NCBI RefSeq assembly: GCF_963678635.1
Contig: NC_087064.1
Coordinates: forward strand, 22,058,509 to 22,122,508
DNA from: Symsagittifera roscoffensis
Lineage: Eukaryota; Xenacoelomorpha; Acoela; Convolutidae
Length of the DNA stretch: 64,000 bases
Direction: 5' to 3'
This document shows, piece after piece, positions 1 through 13,144 of the stretch. The notes below the pieces were generated by a model. It was not told the DNA's origin and made no database searches. It was given only the letters and a program-made list of their open reading frames with translations. Numbering within the stretch: position 1 is the first letter of the stretch; the number at the start of each line of letters is the position of its first letter. The position numbers were made by a program, and so were the translations under genes.

Positions 1-1359
1 TTCTAATTCAGAGAGTGACATTTCCTGAAAAATTCGGCTAATTGTGTAGTCTAATTTCATATCTAAGTGAATATCGTAGTGGATATTACCAAAATAAGAA
101 TTATTCATTAGTGATAGTTCTCGTAGACGTGTGCTTTGAGTGTCATGTGGCTTTAGATGTGCACCAGGTTGACCATTATTTTTTTGAAAGTTAACTGGTA
201 TATATGATGTTCCTTCGTTTAGAGGATGACCTGTGGCATAAGGGTCAATTTTTACTTTTCCAGTGGTCATGTCGAAACCTTTTTCGTATTCAACTAAGAT
301 TTCAGAATATTGTGTTTTGTGAAGTGGATTTCTGTATTTGCATGCTAGTTCTGTTTCTTGATATATTTGAAAACGGGTTAATTTATTTTCTATATTATGG
401 ATGTTTCGAAAATCATTACTTCGTTTTCGTGATGGATTTACTTGTTCATAAGGGATTGATTGTATGAAATATTTTTCGTGAAATTTTATCATTCGAGCGT
501 GTATTTTTGCTACTTGAAATGTTGTACATGTATCTTCGGGAAACCAAACAATTGTTGCTTGTGTTCGTGTTGTAGGGTCACAATAACCTTGATCGTTTTT
601 ACAGGGTAATCTAATTCCTTGATAGATCATTGTGTTGTCAGATAAATCTCGTGTGAGTTGGATTTTTTCGAGTTGTATTTTCCAATCGAAAAACATTATT
701 TCTTGATATCCTTTAATTTTTGTGTCTGCTTTGCAGTTTGATGGATTATTTATACCAATGTGTGGTATCCAGTGCTTATCGTGTATGTCGTAAGTTAATC
801 TTCCGTGTGCGCCATGGTATGGGTATTTTTCGTCTAATCTAATGTGTCCTTGATATCTTTCAAGTTCTGCTTGATGTACAGAATCGGAAAAAACTTGAAA
901 ATTTACTAGTTTTCTGTCGGTGTTTTTATTTCTTGTGATGTTTAGTCTGAGTAGCTCGTTTTTACAATCATTGGGATTTAGATGCAAAAGTCGTTCTATA
1001 TTACTTTGGTAGAATGATTCATGGTCAAGTCGGTTTTTATTTTCGTTTGAAACTTGTGAACAATGTACTTTCTTTTCGGAAAATGTTGCTGTAAATTTAT
1101 ATCCTATGATTGTTGTTGCTCGGGCTTTTGAATAGAGTGTCGCTATTACATTTGTAGTTTCTATAGCTTGTGGTTCTGTTTCGCATTGTGATACTTGGTT
1201 TATTGCATATTTGTGTAGTGTTTTTTGTTCATTTTCTTCACAATCGTAATGTGTTACTAATAGGTCTTGGGGTCCTGTGCGAGGAGAAGGATTTATGTTC
1301 TGATCGGAGATTATTGGAAAAAGGAGTTGGAGAAAAATCAATGTTTTTAGAATATACAT
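1..1359 (-). CDS. Envelope-like glycoprotein of copy A, N-terminal 453 codons (partial)
   Basis: The ATG lies at 1,357-1,359 on the minus strand. The frame stays open to the window edge, about 453 codons, and aligns to the N-terminal half of the 872-aa Env of copy B with few amino-acid changes. It begins with a hydrophobic signal-peptide-like stretch (MYILK...). The start overlaps the end of ORF3 (stop at 1,347-1,349) by 13 nt, as in copy B. Many differences from B fall in third codon positions, for example in the stretch encoding GTSYIPVNF. That suggests selection on the protein before this copy decayed. An open env beside a shattered Gag-Pol is notable. The C-terminal half and membrane anchor lie outside the window. 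Confidence 0.85.
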   Translation of the reverse strand, partial: MYILKTLIFLQLLFPIISDQNINPSPRTGPQDLLVTHYDCEENEQKTLHKYAINQVSQCETEPQAIETTNVIATLYSKARATTIIGYKFTATFSEKKVHCSQVSNENKNRLDHESFYQSNIERLLHLNPNDCKNELLRLNITRNKNTDRKLVNFQVFSDSVHQAELERYQGHIRLDEKYPYHGAHGRLTYDIHDKHWIPHIGINNPSNCKADTKIKGYQEIMFFDWKIQLEKIQLTRDLSDNTMIYQGIRLPCKNDQGYCDPTTRTQATIVWFPEDTCTTFQVAKIHARMIKFHEKYFIQSIPYEQVNPSRKRSNDFRNIHNIENKLTRFQIYQETELACKYRNPLHKTQYSEILVEYEKGFDMTTGKVKIDPYATGHPLNEGTSYIPVNFQKNNGQPGAHLKPHDTQSTRLRELSLMNNSYFGNIHYDIHLDMKLDYTISRIFQEMSLSELE

Positions 1360-2489
1360 GTGTATGATAATCCTGAGTACGGGTTATAAAATGTGATGTA
1401 ACCAATTGTTTTCTTGGTATATCTGTCGTATTTATATATTACTTCAGTTGTTATGAAAGGCGGTGGTAGCGATTGAGCTGTTATATTTGGTGGATTTAAT
1501 GGGTAGGGATGTTGAGTAATGTTGTTTAGTTTAACCGTGATTTCAAATTTTAATTGTAGACTATTTTGTTGGAGTATTTGGATATTATGGTCACGAATGT
1601 CTTCGTGGATATCTTGTCTATATTGTAATCTATTAAGTGCCCAGTTGTGGAGTCGGTTACTATCTGGGTGTTGTCCAAATAATGGTGGAGGTGCTGTGAA
1701 TGTATTCCAGTCTAATCTTAAAGGGATATTTGTTGATGATTGTTCTCGATATCTAGCGTCGAGGTTATTTGCGAAATTTAAAGGAAAATGCGTCGGTGAA
1801 AACTGGCTTATTGATGGTGTTGATGGTAGTGATAATGTTTCTGGTAGTGATGATGATGTTGTTGTATCTGTAGAAATATCTATTGGATCATTTATTAAAT
1901 TTGGTTTACCTTGTGTGAAAGATTGCGTTGTCCAATATGGTAGTCGTGATGTTTGGTTTGGGGGGTTAAAGGGATTTTCATGTATTTGTTCAGATGTTGG
2001 TGTCGAACTTAAGTAATCTGAGGGTAGAGTTGAGGTGCTACGTTGTGAAAGAAGTGTAGGGGTTTCCGGTTATATGCCAATTGGGTTTTCCGGAGTACTT
2101 GGTGATGGGGATTGGGGTATATCAAAATGAACTCGGGGGGTTTGAAAGTTTCTATTTCGTCGTGGATGTATGATTTGTCTATTTATTTCAACTGCATTTT
2201 GGTTTTGACTAATATTTCGAATTCTACTTAATTCCTGTGGTAGTGTCGGGTATAAGTTATATGTTGGTTCACTCAGAGGTGCCTGTCGCTGAACTGGTTC
2301 TAGTGGTTCAGATAAGCGAGCGTGTCGTTCTTCAAAGGTATATGGGTTATCCTGGAAAGATATTCGTGTAGATGTTTGGAGGTTTTGGGTAGTTGTAGGT
2401 GGTGTCGGGTTTTCTTGGGATGTTGTCGGTGAAGACTGACTGTGTGATTGTTGGTTAGCAATTTTTGAGGGTTTTTTGATTGATTTCTT
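1347..2489 (-). pseudogene. ORF3 of copy A, ATG-less frame with one nonsense codon
   Basis: The frame between an upstream stop (2,490-2,492) and the stop at 1,347-1,349 aligns codon for codon with ORF3 of copy B (26,700-27,836). It has 380 sense positions against 378 in B. One in-frame TAA at 2,070-2,072 replaces the TTA leucine codon of B. Many differences between the copies are synonymous, which supports the frame having been coding. As in B, no good ATG is available. In this copy the frame directly follows the TAA of the preceding 62-aa hydrophobic ORF in the same phase, whereas in B the phase differs. That argues against simple stop-codon readthrough as the conserved expression route. Confidence 0.7.
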
Positions 2490-3499
2490 TTAGTGAAAAA
2501 ATTTATGTTTATTATAGTATTCTTCAAGAAAAAGAATTAAAAGGATTGTTGCTAATGCGAATGTTATGACTGCTTTCTTTATACATTTGCATATTGTCAA
2601 TATGGGGGATGTCAAAAATATTATGAAAATTACAAATAAAAAAAAATATCTGTTCTACTAAAAATGGTTCGTATCATTTAAATAGATTTTGGGTTTTCGT
2701 ACCTGTGTATATGGTCAATGCCTTTGGAAAGTTGGAAGTATATTTCAAATAGGGAATAGAAAATTTAAAAAATATTACAAAAAACTGATTAAGATTAATA
2801 CAAAAGCTTCAAAAGTATCAAAAAGAAATATGAATAAAATTTTAAATATTGTTAAAAAGTTTATTAAAATGTTGAGAATTATGTTGACTGATCGAGAGAA
2901 GAGCATTTAAGAAATGGCTCTTGATCGAACATTTTTTGTTGTTTGGGGCGATTTTTAAGTGTGGTCGAGTTATTTATTGGTTTTTTGACAAGTGGGTTGA
3001 GATTTGTGAAAAAGTGTTGGAGGCTAATTTTATGGTATTCGGGAGGTCTTCTTTTACTTCATTTTTATTTGTCAAGTTATCTGGGGTATTTTTGAGGTCT
3101 TTGTACTTTAGGCTAATTTAATATGGTTGTTCTTTTACTTTAGGCTAATTTAACATTTTTGTTTGGGGGGTTTTTGAGGTCTGGGTTGGGAAAATATTGT
3201 TGATCTTTGCGTTTTTAGATAAGGGAGGGTTATGATATTATGGTGGTATTTGTTTTAGTTGTCAAGTTTGAGAAGCTTGCTTATTTTTGACCTGGAGGTT
3301 GTAAAATTATAGTTATAGATATGCCTGAAATGTAATATCTTTCGTCTAATTGGTTTGTGTTAGATTTAGAGAAGTTGACGGATTGGATGAATCCTATTGG
3401 CTAATTTTGAACTAAATTTGCTGTGTGATTGTCAGCATGTTATTTTGAAAAATGAAAGTTCAAAATGTTTCAGAGGTGCAAAGATTATTTATTTTAAAA
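2490..3499 (-). other. Pol-env junction of copy A with decayed small hydrophobic ORFs
   Basis: This stretch corresponds to 25,682-26,699 of copy B. The two small T-rich hydrophobic ORFs seen there are broken here: the first acquires a stop after an indel near TTTTTTGTAA, and the second by an expanded T run after its conserved start. Copies of the motif ttagcctaaagta occur here as in B. I see no other gene. Confidence 0.6.
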
Positions 3500-6400
3500 T
3501 TAAAGCTGTTTTTGAAATTCAACTTTCTTTAATATTTTAGATTGTGGGATGAATGTTTTATAGTTTTTACGTGGTTGATTTCTAAGTCGTGATGACTCTC
3601 TATGTTCTGACTTCTCGACTTGTTCTTGGGGTATAATTTTTTCTATCATTTTTCTATTTTTCCCTTCTTTTTGAGGTATAATTTCAACTAGCTTTTTCGT
3701 ATTGTTTTTGGTTGTAGTTTGTTTTCTATTTTGTTTTTCAAGGTGAATGTCGTTTTGTTTATTTATTTCGTTTTCCGTATGTAGGTGATTTTGAATAACT
3801 TTTAAACCTGTGAAAGAATATAATTGAGTTAATTCGCGTAGTGCGTATTCTTTTGGGTAGTAAGGCAATAGATTGTTCCGATGTTGAACAATTTTTTTTG
3901 GTCTGAATCGGTGATTTTATATGTTACGTCGGTGGGTTTGGCGATTATTTGGTATGGTCCTTTACGAAGGGGTTGTAATTTTTTAGAAATTCCTTTTTGT
4001 GTATTAAAATTTGGTATTAAGACAAAGGTTCCAATTTTTAAATCGGAGGCTGGTGTAAAACGTGAGTTGATTTGTTCGTTAATGTTTTGTCTTTGTAGCA
4101 ATTTTTTTGTTACTTTTTGATAAATTTCGTTGTGTTTTTTAACATTATTTAAAATCCATTCGGTATGTGTACCGGAGGCTAATTTTAGGATTTGTGGGTG
4201 ATGAAAATGATCTTCATCATGTGAGTGTAAAGGTAGGTTATAACAAATTGAGTCTTTGTTCAGTTGACAATGACCTTGTGCATTTTTATGAGAGTTTGCT
4301 GTAAACATAATTGGTTTACGTGGCTTTTGATTAAAAACCATTTCATATGGTGACATTCCTAGAGTTGTCGTGATTTGTGAATTATATGCTAAGGGAAATA
4401 GTTTTACATCTGCTGACCATTCGGTGTATCTTGTATCATTTCCGTTTATGATACATCTAAGATATTCTTGTAGTGAACGGTTCATACCTTCGACTAAACC
4501 GTTTGTCCAAGGTGCATGAGATGTACGTGGTTTGTGTTTGATGTTGTATAAATGACATAGTTTGATGATTTCATTATTTATGAATTCTGTACCGTTGTCT
4601 GTAACTAGAATTTCGGGTAATCCGAACTTGGCTATCCAGTGTTCGTAAAGTGTTGTGTAAGCATAGTAAGCGTTACAATGTGGTACTAGGTTGAGTGCTA
4701 CATAGTGTATAAAAGCGTCAACAATTACCATAATGTATGAATTTCCTTCAGAGGATGGTGAAATTGGTCCTTTTGTGTCAAATGCTATACGGTGGTTAAA
4801 ATATAAACTGTGTCCTTTAAAATCTTGTTTTTGTGCTATTTGTTTTTGATTTGGGTAAGGTTTATTTAGCTGACATACTATACAATCATTGCATAGTACT
4901 TTTATCCAAATTGGTGCATTTGGGAAATAGAAATTTTGTATAAAATTTGAATATGTTTTCTCTGATCCAGAGTGTCCTTTAATGTTTTGTGTATGAGAAA
5001 TGTTAAAAGCTATGAGAATCATACTTAAAGGGAGACAGGGAACTGTAGATTCGTTTAATTGATATTCTAGAAGGTCTGTGTTTTCATTAATTGTTGTACT
5101 ATTAAATTTTCGAAAATATCGGAGGAGTATTTATTTCCTAAAATTGTGGTATCTGCCTTTACGGGTTTAGTTTTGTATTTGTGCCATGATTTTAGTTGTC
5201 GAATTACTGGGTCAAGATTTTGATTTTGTTTCAAGGTATTAATTGTAATTTTTTCTGTTGAAGGGAGAAAAATGTTTTCAATTTCTAATTTGGATAAAGG
5301 AATTGTGTCAAGTGGGTCATGGAGTTTGAAAACTTGATTTATTGTGTATTTTGAATCATTCGTTTGTGGTCCTGATAAATTTATTTTATCGGTTAAATTT
5401 TCTTTTTCAATTAATGGAAAAAGATCTTTTTTACGCGAGTGTTGTTTTACTCGTTTTTGTTGGGTGTTATTTGTTATCCATTGTGAGTATGGAATTGGTT
5501 TGAAAGTTGATGTTCCAAGTAGATCAACTTCGTAGTGGTTATCTTGGCAATCTAAGTAAAGTGGGAAGTGTTGGAGATTATTTATTTGTGAATGTTCAAT
5601 GTCAGTTCTTACTGCATATTTGCATTCTAATCGGGGTGATGTTTCATCTTTTGCAAGGTAAAATTTTATATTTTGTGGTATTTCAACTGTAGTTTTTCGT
5701 GTAAGTAATTCAGGTGGTGTATTTCGGCTTAATGTATCTGGTAATGCGAGATTTTTTCCTGCTGTCCAAACTATATGTAAGTTTGGAAGTTTCATTAGTA
5801 TTAATTGAAATCTATAAACTCGGTGATTTGGATTTGACTTCTGTGTAAAGAGAAAAATGATTGGTTTATGATCTGTGAATAGAACTGTTGGATGTTTTGA
5901 TCCAAGTATTAGAAATTCATATTCTGTAAGTGTATAAATGATAGCTGTACATTCTCTCATTAGAGTTGAGAGTCGTAGCTCTGCTTGAGTGAATAATCGG
6001 GAATTTGCTGATATAAGGTTCATTTTGTTTGTACCGTTGTTTGATTGTAATAATGCTGCGCCGATGCCAAAATTGGAAGCATCGCACATTGCATAGAATG
6101 GTTGGTTTGGGTCTGGAATTGTGTTTGAAATTTGTTCAATTAAAAGTTTTTTAACTTCTTCAAATCGTGTTTGATGTTCAGTATTCCATTCAAAATTATT
6201 TTGTTGTCTTAGGATATTATAAAATGGTCTTAAATATAATTGCATTTTATAAACGTATTTGCTTAAGAAGTTTAACATTCCAAGGAATTCTTGGATATTC
6301 TTTTTGTTTGTTGGTGGTTGAAGTTTTTGAATAGCATCAATGCGTGATTTCAATAGAGTGATTGTGTTTCTTTCTATGTTATGTCCTAAAAATTTAACTC

Positions 6401-9400
6401 TTGTTAGGAAGAAGTGAGATTTGTCGGGGCGGCCTTCAGATTTTCGTTCTGAAGTATTTTATGATAGTGTTCTAAAACTGTAAACATTTCTTCTTTTGTC
6501 TGTGATTGCATAAAAACATCGTCTAAATAGGTGATTGCGTTTTTCTTAAGTATTAGTGGTCTAAAATTTTTGCTCATAAAAGCTGAAAATGCTGCTGGTC
6601 CTATGGATATTCCATAGAATAGGCGGTTGAATTCGTATTGTTGATTTCCAATAACAAATTGTGTTAAACGTCGTGATTGTTCATCTAGTGGCATTTGATT
6701 GTATGCACTATTCATGTCTGCGGTTGTAAAGTATTTTCCGTTTATTTTTGTTAAAATAACTTGTATTGGTTCAATAGGCCAATTGCATTTTGATTCGTCT
6801 ATTAGTGAATTAAGATATCTAGCGTCTAGAACTGTTTTTAATGATTCTCCTTTTGCTAGGATGATAATAGGGTTGATAAATGTGTTACCCTTTGGTTGTT
6901 CTTCTTTGTTTACCGGTGAGATAATTTTGTATTGCTCTAAAATATCGAGTAATCTGTTCACTTTATCGTGTAAATGAATTGGTACTTTACTTGCTCTTTG
7001 TTTTTTGAAAACTGCGTCAAGTTTTAATGGGAGATGTAGTGATGAACTAATTTTGCCAACATCAAATTTGGATGTTGCATAGACTGATGAATATTTTATT
7101 AGCTGTTTAGCTAACTTATCAAATTCGTCTTATGTTATTTGTGAATGTTGGAAGTTAAACATTGTTAAAAACTTTTGTTGATGTTCTGTATAGTTGGTTA
7201 TGTTGAATATAGGTTTGAAATATGGGGTTTTTGTGAAATAATCTGTATTTCTTATTTTATTACTTATTATATTATTGATGGATATTTCTTCGTTAAGAAT
7301 TGTCGATTGACAAATATCTAATAATTGGAGTATATTATTTACGCGGTATGCTTTTTCATGTATGGGTGATATTGTAGCGTTTGTTTCGCAATATCCTAAA
7401 AGTCCTAAGGGTAATGTTACTTTGTATGGTGTATTGTTATATATATGCAACGAAATGGTGTCTGAATTCGTATTTTTCAAATATTTTATCGATGAGATCG
7501 TGATTTTGAAAAACTTATGGATAGGTTTGAATTCAAAGTCTGACATAAAGAGTTGTTGTTTATTTTGATTTTTATCATATTGGTGAACTTGTTTTATTGA
7601 AAAGTTATATATATATCTCCTGATAGTGGTTTCAGGTGTTTCCGTTTTTGGTTATAAATTGGGTAAAATTTTGAAAAGAATGGTGGTTGTTTTTTTAATC
7701 TTTGAAAAAATGTTAGAGCTGTATTTTTTGTTTTTGTATATTTATCTTTGATTAGTATTTTACTATTCAATATGTTGATTGTTGGTATATATTTCGAGAT
7801 AAATGGTATGCCAATGATATTGTGTTTAATATCCGTGATATGAAATATCTGTTTAAATGGTTTGTTTAGAATTTTGTTTTGTTCCATTGTTTTTGTGGGA
7901 AGAAAGAATAATTGAACTTTTCCATAATTTGTTAGTGTTGATCCTTGTGCTGTTGCTAGTTTACTAGAGGTTGCAAGAGGCGTTAATTTAGGGTGAAATG
8001 TTTTGATTTCATTCCATGTGGGAATGTTAATTATGTTTGATTCTGCTCCTGAATCAATTAAAAAATCAATTTCAAGGTCTGGTGGTTGAAATTCCTTGTT
8101 TCTTGGGCTTTCTAAAAGAAATGGTATTGTCCAAATTTTTTCTTTGGGTTGTTCTTTTTGTATATTTTGGTAAATGTGATTCGTATTTAAGCTTTTTATT
8201 TTGTCATTTTCGTTGGGTTTACTTACCGTGTTAATTTCGTTTATGTCTTGTGCAGTTTGTGTAGAATTGATGGGTTCAATGTAATAATTGTGAAGAAGTT
8301 CCAACTGATTTTCACATATGTGTGATGTAAAAGGTTGTTGTTATATAATAGGTTCGTAGTCGTTTTCAACTGCTATCATATTGATGGAAATGGTATTTTC
8401 TGTATCACTTTCTGTGTCTGATGATTCACAGTTTATTTGATTTAATTGTAGTTCGTTATTTCCTGTGTCATCATTTCCTGGGGGGTCTGATGTTGTTTCT
8501 TCATTTGATTGTACTTGATTAATTTGTCTCTGATGTTTTGGTGTACTATCTCTGTGTCGATGTTTAGAATTATCATAATGGTTATTATTTCTATGTGGTG
8601 ATTGAGAATAATTTCTATATCGATTATTATAACTTGAATTTCGATTTTGTGAATTATTCCGTGATCTGTTTTGATAATTATTATTTGATCTGTGATAGTT
8701 TGATCTGTTATATGAGTTATTTCTTGATTGGTTGTTCGGGTAATTCTGTTTTCGATTGTTCAAATAACTTCTATTTCTATTATGTGAATAGTTTCTGTTT
8801 CTGTTATATGATGAGTTTCGTGATTGATTATTGGAATAGTGTTTATTCCTTGGGTTTGATTGGGAACTGGATCTAGAAACAAATTGTGTTGCATTGGAAT
8901 TTGATCTTGAATAGTTATTTCGACTATTTGATCGATTATAATTATTTTGTGAATAATTCTGTGTATTTCTTCGTTCTGGTGATCTTCCTCTATAACTTGA
9001 GTTATATGGTGATTGATTCCTTGTGTAACTGGTGTTGCTCGGAAGTGGTTTTCCTGAACTGTTGTTACTGTTGTTTTCCTGAACTGTTATATGTTTTTGT
9101 TTGGTAAATTTTGATCTTTCTTCATATATTGATAGAATGATTTGTTTGGTTCTCTATGTTTTTGAGGTTTGTTCTGGTTATCTTGTTGTTTTTGTCTACA
9201 TTCAGCGATACTATGTCCGTATCGTCGGCAATAATTACACCATTTTTCGAAAGATGGTTTACCTTTAAAATTTGGGTGTTTTTCATAAATATTTAGTATT
9301 TCAGTGATTTTTTCAACTAGATCTGTATCTGATTCCTGTATGTTACTGATGTGCGTAGTGTTTGTTTTGATTCGATTAACATACTGTAGTTTTAGATTTT

Positions 9401-11771
9401 CTGTTTCTTCGAGTTTCATTGTGATTTCCGCTTGTTCTAGTTTGTCTACTAGTTTTCGAAAATCTAAATCTGGCTCTCGAATTGAGGAAGGATGAGATGC
9501 TCTCTTTTTTATTGCTATTTTCCTTAATTGAGGTGTTAAGGTCATCATTAAAATTTCTGTCATTTTTGATTTTTTATAGTCATGTGTTTTTAATGAATAT
9601 GCTTTTCGAACTAGTGTTTCGATGCGTACTGCTAATTGTTTGATGGTTTCATTTGGTAATCTGCGAATTTCATTACATAAAACTCTTTGGTGTTGTTTAT
9701 TTCTTTCGGAGTCAAACATTTTTGAAAATTCTTGTGTAAATCTTTTCCAATCTGATTATATTTCTATAGGTAATACTGAAAACCATTTTTGGGCTGCGCC
9801 AACTAAGGTTGTTTGTATCAACGCTGTGCGTCGATGTATCCAATTTTGATGTAATGGTGTATTAATTGGTTCAGGTCCTATATTTAAAATTAAATTTGCT
9901 GTTACTGCATTTAAATAATCTTCTACAGAATATTCAGGATCTGTTCCTGTGAAAACCATTAGTGGTTTATTTGATGTTATTGATGATCCACCCATAAGGT
10001 ATGGATTCATTGTCATTTGTAGTGATTCTGCGGCATTTGGCATTTGTGAAACATTTGAAAGTTGATTCTTTGTTATTTCGTGTTGTTGAAGATAATATGG
10101 GAGTGGTATTTCGTTTTGCATTTGAGTTGGTTGGTACGAGTGTGTGATCGTTGGATTTTGTGGTTGAATTGGTTGAAAAGATTGTGTATTAGTTGGATTT
10201 TGCATTTGTATTGGTTGTTGATTTCGTGTTTCTGTTGGATTTTGAGAAAAAATTCTATTATATGTATAAGGTTTTTGTGCTCCTTGTCCGCGATATTCTT
10301 GGGTATACGGTGCAAAAATATCTGGTTGTAAATAATCGTCATCAGATGATAAGTAATCCGTATGATGAGGTGCTTGCTTTTTTTTTATTTTTATTTTGTT
10401 GAAAAAATGGGTAATTTTCACTGCGATCCTGTGGGGGATGTGAATTAGTTTGAAAATTTACTGAGTTGGCTGTTGTCATTGGGTTATTCCAATGATGAGA
10501 ACTTATTCGATTATTATCAGGTTTTCGTGGGGGATAATTTGTTTTTGACGAATGTGCGTAGTTATAATTGTGTTCTGCAAAAGTGTTTCTTGTGAACGTT
10601 CTTCGTGTTTTTGACGGTATTGTCGTAGGTCTATATGTTTGATAATCCATATGTGAGTATTTTGGAGCAACCGAAGGTTTAACGGTTGATTGTAAGGTTA
10701 CTTGTGCCGTTGAAGTGTTTGTATTTTTTGGTGTTGTTAAATTTGGACGTATTGGTGAAATACTTTGTTGTGTAGTTGTTGTTGTTTGGACGATTTCTTC
10801 ATTTATGAAGTGTGATGGTGTTTGAATATCTTGTTGTGTAAGATTTCTAGTTCCATTAAGGTTTTCATTGTGTATGACGGTCGAATTTAAACTAATATTT
10901 CGTGTATCAGGTAAAAATGTATTGTAGTTCAATGGTGTTGCATCAATGGTCAGTGGTACTACTCTTACATAATCTCTTTGATAAGATATTGTACTTTTTG
11001 CTTGACTTGAGATTGATTGTGGGATATTTATAAATGCATGATGAGACCATTCAGGGTCCCAAACGTAATCTGACTGTTCTGTGATGGCAGTATCATCGTT
11101 TGGATTTTGAGGTCTAAAATTTTTTCTTGCTTGTGAAATTAAGTCTATATTATGTGTGAAATAATCTATTATAAACCATGCCAAAATTTTTTGTAAATCA
11201 TGTTTTGTGTGTTGTGAAACATCGTCTTTAGTGAAATTTTCTTTGATTATATGTAGAAAAGTTGAAAATAATGTAATTTCATTTCGTACTTTTATATGTT
11301 TGGATGTCTCAGTTGGTGAGATACTTTGAATTTCTGTTTTTTCTAATATTGAAATGTAGCTATATATTATTGCAAAGACTTCGTTAGTGAATATAGAATT
11401 TGCTCTTTGTGAGTTATGGTATTGTATGCTTTTAATATATTCTAAGAATACTTTGAAAATTCTAATTCAAGATCGTCTGTTTGAATTACATAATTGCGAT
11501 GATTCGGATTTGGTGTGCTGAATTCTATGGTGTAGATTCCGTATTGTTGTGTTAAATTACATATATCTTTCAGATAATGTTCAATAATTTGTCTTTTGAT
11601 TTTTACATCTGGGAATTCTGCTTTGCATGGACTGATTCCGGGTTCAAACAAATTTAGGAGTAAATTCTTGCAAAATATATGCTGCCCTCTATCATTGGGT
11701 GCATCTACGAGGAAGGGGTAAACTTCTTCGTCATCTGGACTTTCGTCACTTTGAGTGTGGCTGTGGCTCAT
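3500..11771 (-). pseudogene. Gag-Pol polyprotein gene of copy A, multiply frameshifted
   Basis: The sequence aligns along its length with Gag-Pol of copy B. It survives as open pieces at about 11,771-11,442, 11,184-10,342, 10,421-9,756, 9,719-9,087, 8,763-8,341, 8,304-7,594, 7,546-7,130, 6,961-6,404, 6,353-5,067, 5,022-3,829 and 3,868-3,500, implying at least nine frameshift or nonsense changes. All landmarks are recognisable: the CCHC knuckle (CNYCRRYGHSIAEC), protease DSGAES, RT YLDDVF, RNase H DASNFG, TDHKP, and integrase TDNGTEF with VEGMNR. It starts inside the 3' end of ORF1 with the same 26-nt overlap as in B. At the two places where B has lost frame (near 18,366 and 19,617), copy A keeps the ancestral base count. 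Confidence 0.93.
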
Positions 11772-12213
11772 TTTTTTGTTTAATGACTGTTAATATATAA
11801 CTATCGATGTGCCTAATTGGTTGATTCCAATTATACAAGTGTACTGGTTTTTGTTTATATTGTTTTTTTATTCTTCTTTTTCCTCTTTTTGATGAATTTG
11901 AAGTTGTTTCTGAGTCGGAAAAATATAATTGATCGTGGATAGGACAATTTTTGTCAATCGATTCTTTTAATTTATAGAGTTCATCTAAATTGCTGGCTTC
12001 TGATTCTGAAAATGCGTTTCTATTTTTTGAAAATCTTTTTCGTGTGATTTGTTTTTGTTTGTTTATTATTTTTCTTTTAATTGTTAGTCGTTTTGTTCTA
12101 ATATATCCAACTGTTTGTGTATGAGGTGTGATTACAAGATCGTATTTTTTGTTATCTATTTCGCAATTGTGTAAAACGATTGTTTGTTTATTTCCTAGAT
12201 TTTTGAATGACAT
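11746..12213 (-). CDS. ORF1 basic protein of copy A (155 aa)
   Basis: This is an intact 155-aa frame matching ORF1 of copy B (17,017-17,484) over its whole length with about ten to fifteen substitutions and no indel. It is lysine/arginine-rich with two basic clusters and a serine/acidic patch between them. Its last 26 nt overlap the Gag-Pol start codon at 11,771, exactly as in B. Remaining open and the same length in a copy whose Gag-Pol is badly broken makes chance unlikely. Function unknown; a nucleic-acid-binding or nuclear-targeted accessory protein is an inference from composition only. Confidence 0.65.
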   Translation of the reverse strand: MSFKNLGNKQTIVLHNCEIDNKKYDLVITPHTQTVGYIRTKRLTIKRKIINKQKQITRKRFSKNRNAFSESEASNLDELYKLKESIDKNCPIHDQLYFSDSETTSNSSKRGKRRIKKQYKQKPVHLYNWNQPIRHIDSYILTVIKQKNEPQPHSK

Positions 12214-13144
12214 AAGGTTTAGGATGAGGGATGCAAAAAGTTGTTAGGTGATGTCTACTTTTCTTAAACTGTTAGTCCTTACGATTTTTTGGTTAGCCTA
12301 ACCTGGGTCTTTTTGTTCAGGGTTGGAGAGAAAAGTATATCGATTCCGAAGAATGATTTTTTACTTTCTCGTGGCTAGTATAAGCTAAGGTGTTAACTTA
12401 CTTAATCTTACTTAGGGGTAGTGATTGTGTTCAAGGGTTGGAGAATAGTAAATCGATCCACAAGGTTCAGGTATAATTAGAACGCGAGTAGTTCGTTAGA
12501 TACTATTTTAAACTTACTAAGTCTAAGATTTATCCTGGGTCTGATAAGAGGAGGGTTCAAGTGAAGGATGAATAACCGAAGTTCTTCACTGTTTATCCTA
12601 ATTTGAATGGTTAGTTTTGTTGAAAAATTTCTATTAGTCTTGGGTTTTTTGGAAGGGTTGGATAGTGAATCGACGTTTGAGGTCGTTAGACACTTGCTAA
12701 GTGGGTGGGGGAGAACAAAATTGTTCTTTTTGATCCAAGGATAGGCCTTGATGATCAAGTTTTGTAAATTTAATTAAATAGAAAATTAATTAAGATCCAA
12801 GGATAAGCCTTGATGGTCTGATTTCAAGATTAAGTGAATTTAAGTTTAAAATGGTTTAAATTTATTTAAGAAAAAGATTTAGTTTTTTAATGATATTAGT
12901 GAGCTTATGATTGCTGTTATGTTTAGGTGATGAAGCTGGGACAACAAATGATTTTATGATTACTAACAATTTATTGTCATTCTACTAATTTTTGTTTTTA
13001 TTTTCAATAAATATTTTCCAAACATGTTTTATATAAGACTGCAGAATTTAAGAAAACGATCTGAGATCTTTTTATCAATCGTTATTGTATATTAATAATT
13101 TTGTTTAGCGCCTGTAATGATCATGAAGTTTTGACTTCAAAATT
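12214..13144 (-). other. 5' leader of copy A, non-coding
   Basis: Untranslated leader between the leader ORF and ORF1, co-linear with 16,085-17,016 of copy B. It contains two copies of the hairpin repeat at 12,732-12,756 and 12,794-12,818. Short frames inside it are not conserved. Confidence 0.7.
12732..12818 (-). repeat. Paired 25-bp hairpin repeats in leader of copy A
   Basis: Two copies (12,732-12,756 and 12,794-12,818), 62 bp apart, of a 25-bp unit whose minus-strand form reads GATC..CAAGG..CCTTG..GATC. The CAAGG/CCTTG stem and 5-nt loop and the outer GATC pair make each unit a self-complementary hairpin. The pair is conserved with copy B at 16,416-16,500. Confidence 0.7.

Noticed and set aside
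7362..7568. Plus-strand frames throughout copy A (for example 204-467, 1,519-2,016, 8,595-8,876)
   Set aside because: They are antisense shadows of the minus-strand retroelement genes.
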